Below the pieces are notes generated by a model. The model saw nothing but the letters and a program-made list of their open reading frames with translations. It had not been told where the DNA came from and did no database searches. This document shows, in pieces, positions 4,463 to 5,317 of a stretch of DNA of 5,317 nucleotides. How positions within the stretch are numbered: position 1 is the stretch's first letter; every line of letters begins with the position of its first letter. Source of the stretch: an uncultured Clostridia bacterium (GTDB lineage Bacteria > Bacillota > Clostridia > Oscillospirales > Oscillospiraceae); NCBI GenBank assembly GCA_947176425.1, contig CAMWQV010000193.1, forward strand, positions 1-5,317. Reading direction: 5' to 3'. The translations under genes and the position numbers were made by a program.

Positions 4463-5317
4463 TGAGAGTATCCGTTTAGCATTGGAGGGCCTGCGGGCAA
4501 ATAAAATGCGGTCGATCCTGACGATGCTGGGCATTATCATTGGAATCGGTGCAGTTATCGGCATTTTGACGGTGGGCAACGGTCTGACCGGCTCTATCAC
4601 CGGTTCCATGAGCGGCCTGGGGGCAAGCAATATCGGCGTGACCCTGCGGGCGAGAGACGACGATACCGGCGGCATGGCAAGCATGATGGGCATGATTAAC
4701 CCGGAAGAAGACGACCTTCTCACCGACGACATGCTGGACGCCCTGCGGGAGCGGTACGGGGATTATATTGCCGGAATCGCTATCGGGGAATCCGCAGGCA
4801 GCGGTCAGGCAAAAGACGGACGGCTCTATGCCAACGTCAGTCTGTCCGGCGTGAACGAGGAATATCACAGCGTCCAAAACCTGGACATGTTAGGCGGACG
4901 CTGGATTCAGCAGAAGGATATCGACGGACAGCGCAGCGTGTGCGTGGTCAGCGACAAACTGGTAAATAATATGTTTTCCGGCGACATCAGCGCCGCTCTG
5001 AACAGCGAGATCAAAATTGACCGGAACGGTGAAGTTCTGATTTTCCGTATTGTAGGCGTGTATGAGTACGAAGAATCCGCGATGGGCTATGCGATGGTGT
5101 CGGAAAAAGATATCAGTACCGCCGCTTATCTTCCCGTCAGCACCGCCAAGCATATTGCCGGTGCCGGGGAAGGCTACGCTTCTGTGATGGTCCAGGCTAC
5201 GACGGACGTGGACAGTCAGGCTATGGCTACGATTATTGAGGATTTCCTCAACTACTTCTATAAGAACAATAAGGATTATTCCGTTATTGCGATTGCTATG
5301 AGTTCTATGGTGGAGTC
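4452..5317 (+). CDS. MacB/YknZ-type ABC permease (FtsX fold), 3' end cut off by the window edge
   Basis: Membrane subunit of the exporter; 288 codons are present and the gene continues past the right edge. The start reads MGLSESIRLALEGLRANKMR, an amphipathic N-terminal helix typical of MacB-type permeases. The first membrane segment follows at about 20-43 (SILTMLGIIIGIGAVIGILT). The rest is the extracytoplasmic MacB periplasmic-core-like domain, with VVSDKL (165-170) and FRIVGVYEY (198-206). The three C-terminal membrane helices of the FtsX domain lie outside the window. A Met-rich stretch MASMMGM (75-81) sits between acidic patches at 69-71 and 85-88. The gene overlaps the ATPase gene by 11 bases in another frame, a sign of translational coupling. 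No frameshift is seen in the part present. The usual family length is about 390-410 residues, so roughly a quarter to a third is missing. The family call is firm; the substrate is unknown. Confidence 0.92.
   Translation, partial: MGLSESIRLALEGLRANKMRSILTMLGIIIGIGAVIGILTVGNGLTGSITGSMSGLGASNIGVTLRARDDDTGGMASMMGMINPEEDDLLTDDMLDALRERYGDYIAGIAIGESAGSGQAKDGRLYANVSLSGVNEEYHSVQNLDMLGGRWIQQKDIDGQRSVCVVSDKLVNNMFSGDISAALNSEIKIDRNGEVLIFRIVGVYEYEESAMGYAMVSEKDISTAAYLPVSTAKHIAGAGEGYASVMVQATTDVDSQAMATIIEDFLNYFYKNNKDYSVIAIAMSSMVE

Noticed and set aside
4476..5153. Open frames on the minus strand opposite the permease (up to 133 codons)
   Set aside because: They are antisense to a clear MacB-type permease frame that begins with a consensus ribosome binding site.

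Overview
The window looks like part of a chromosome from a fairly GC-rich Firmicute, probably a gut-type Clostridium relative of the Oscillospiraceae sort. This rests on the Gram-positive-style efflux operon (separate adaptor, ATPase and permease genes with no outer-membrane partner), strong AGGAG-type ribosome binding sites, sigma-A-like promoters and an AT-rich intergenic region between GC-rich genes. The genus cannot be fixed from the sequence.

Layout. Positions 1175 down to 1 (minus strand) hold the first 391 codons of a xylulokinase gene (xylB) that runs off the left edge. Positions 1176-1648 form a 473-base divergent intergenic region. From 1649 rightward (plus strand) there is a tightly packed three-gene operon: a membrane-anchored HlyD/MacA/YknX-type adaptor with an extremely long coiled coil (1649-3739), a MacB/LolD/YknY-type ABC ATPase (3740-4462), and the start of a MacB/YknZ-type FtsX-fold permease (4452 to the right edge). 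The three products should form one machine. The permease is the membrane core, the ATPase drives it from the cytoplasm, and the adaptor caps the permease outside the membrane. Export of a peptide, antibiotic or lipid-like compound is the likely job, but the substrate cannot be read from the sequence.

The intergenic region is the most interesting part. On the minus strand it holds a near-consensus xylB promoter. On the plus strand it holds three successive promoter-like elements: a MerR/CueR-type promoter (19-base spacer with a dyad inside it, 1411-1441), a second promoter whose -10 region is built of tandem TTGTATTA half-sites plus an inverted TAGTACAA (1469-1515), and a third, near-consensus promoter (1562-1590) preceded by PhoB/PhoP-like direct repeats. 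The third promoter bears on start choice. A TTG that could be taken as the adaptor start is the first three bases of its -35 box, so the better start is the ATG at 1649, which has a Shine-Dalgarno sequence. No regulator gene is inside the window, so the links to MerR, GntR or response-regulator control are inferences from DNA patterns.

I see no RNA genes, insertion sequences, CRISPR arrays, attachment sites or intrinsic terminators.
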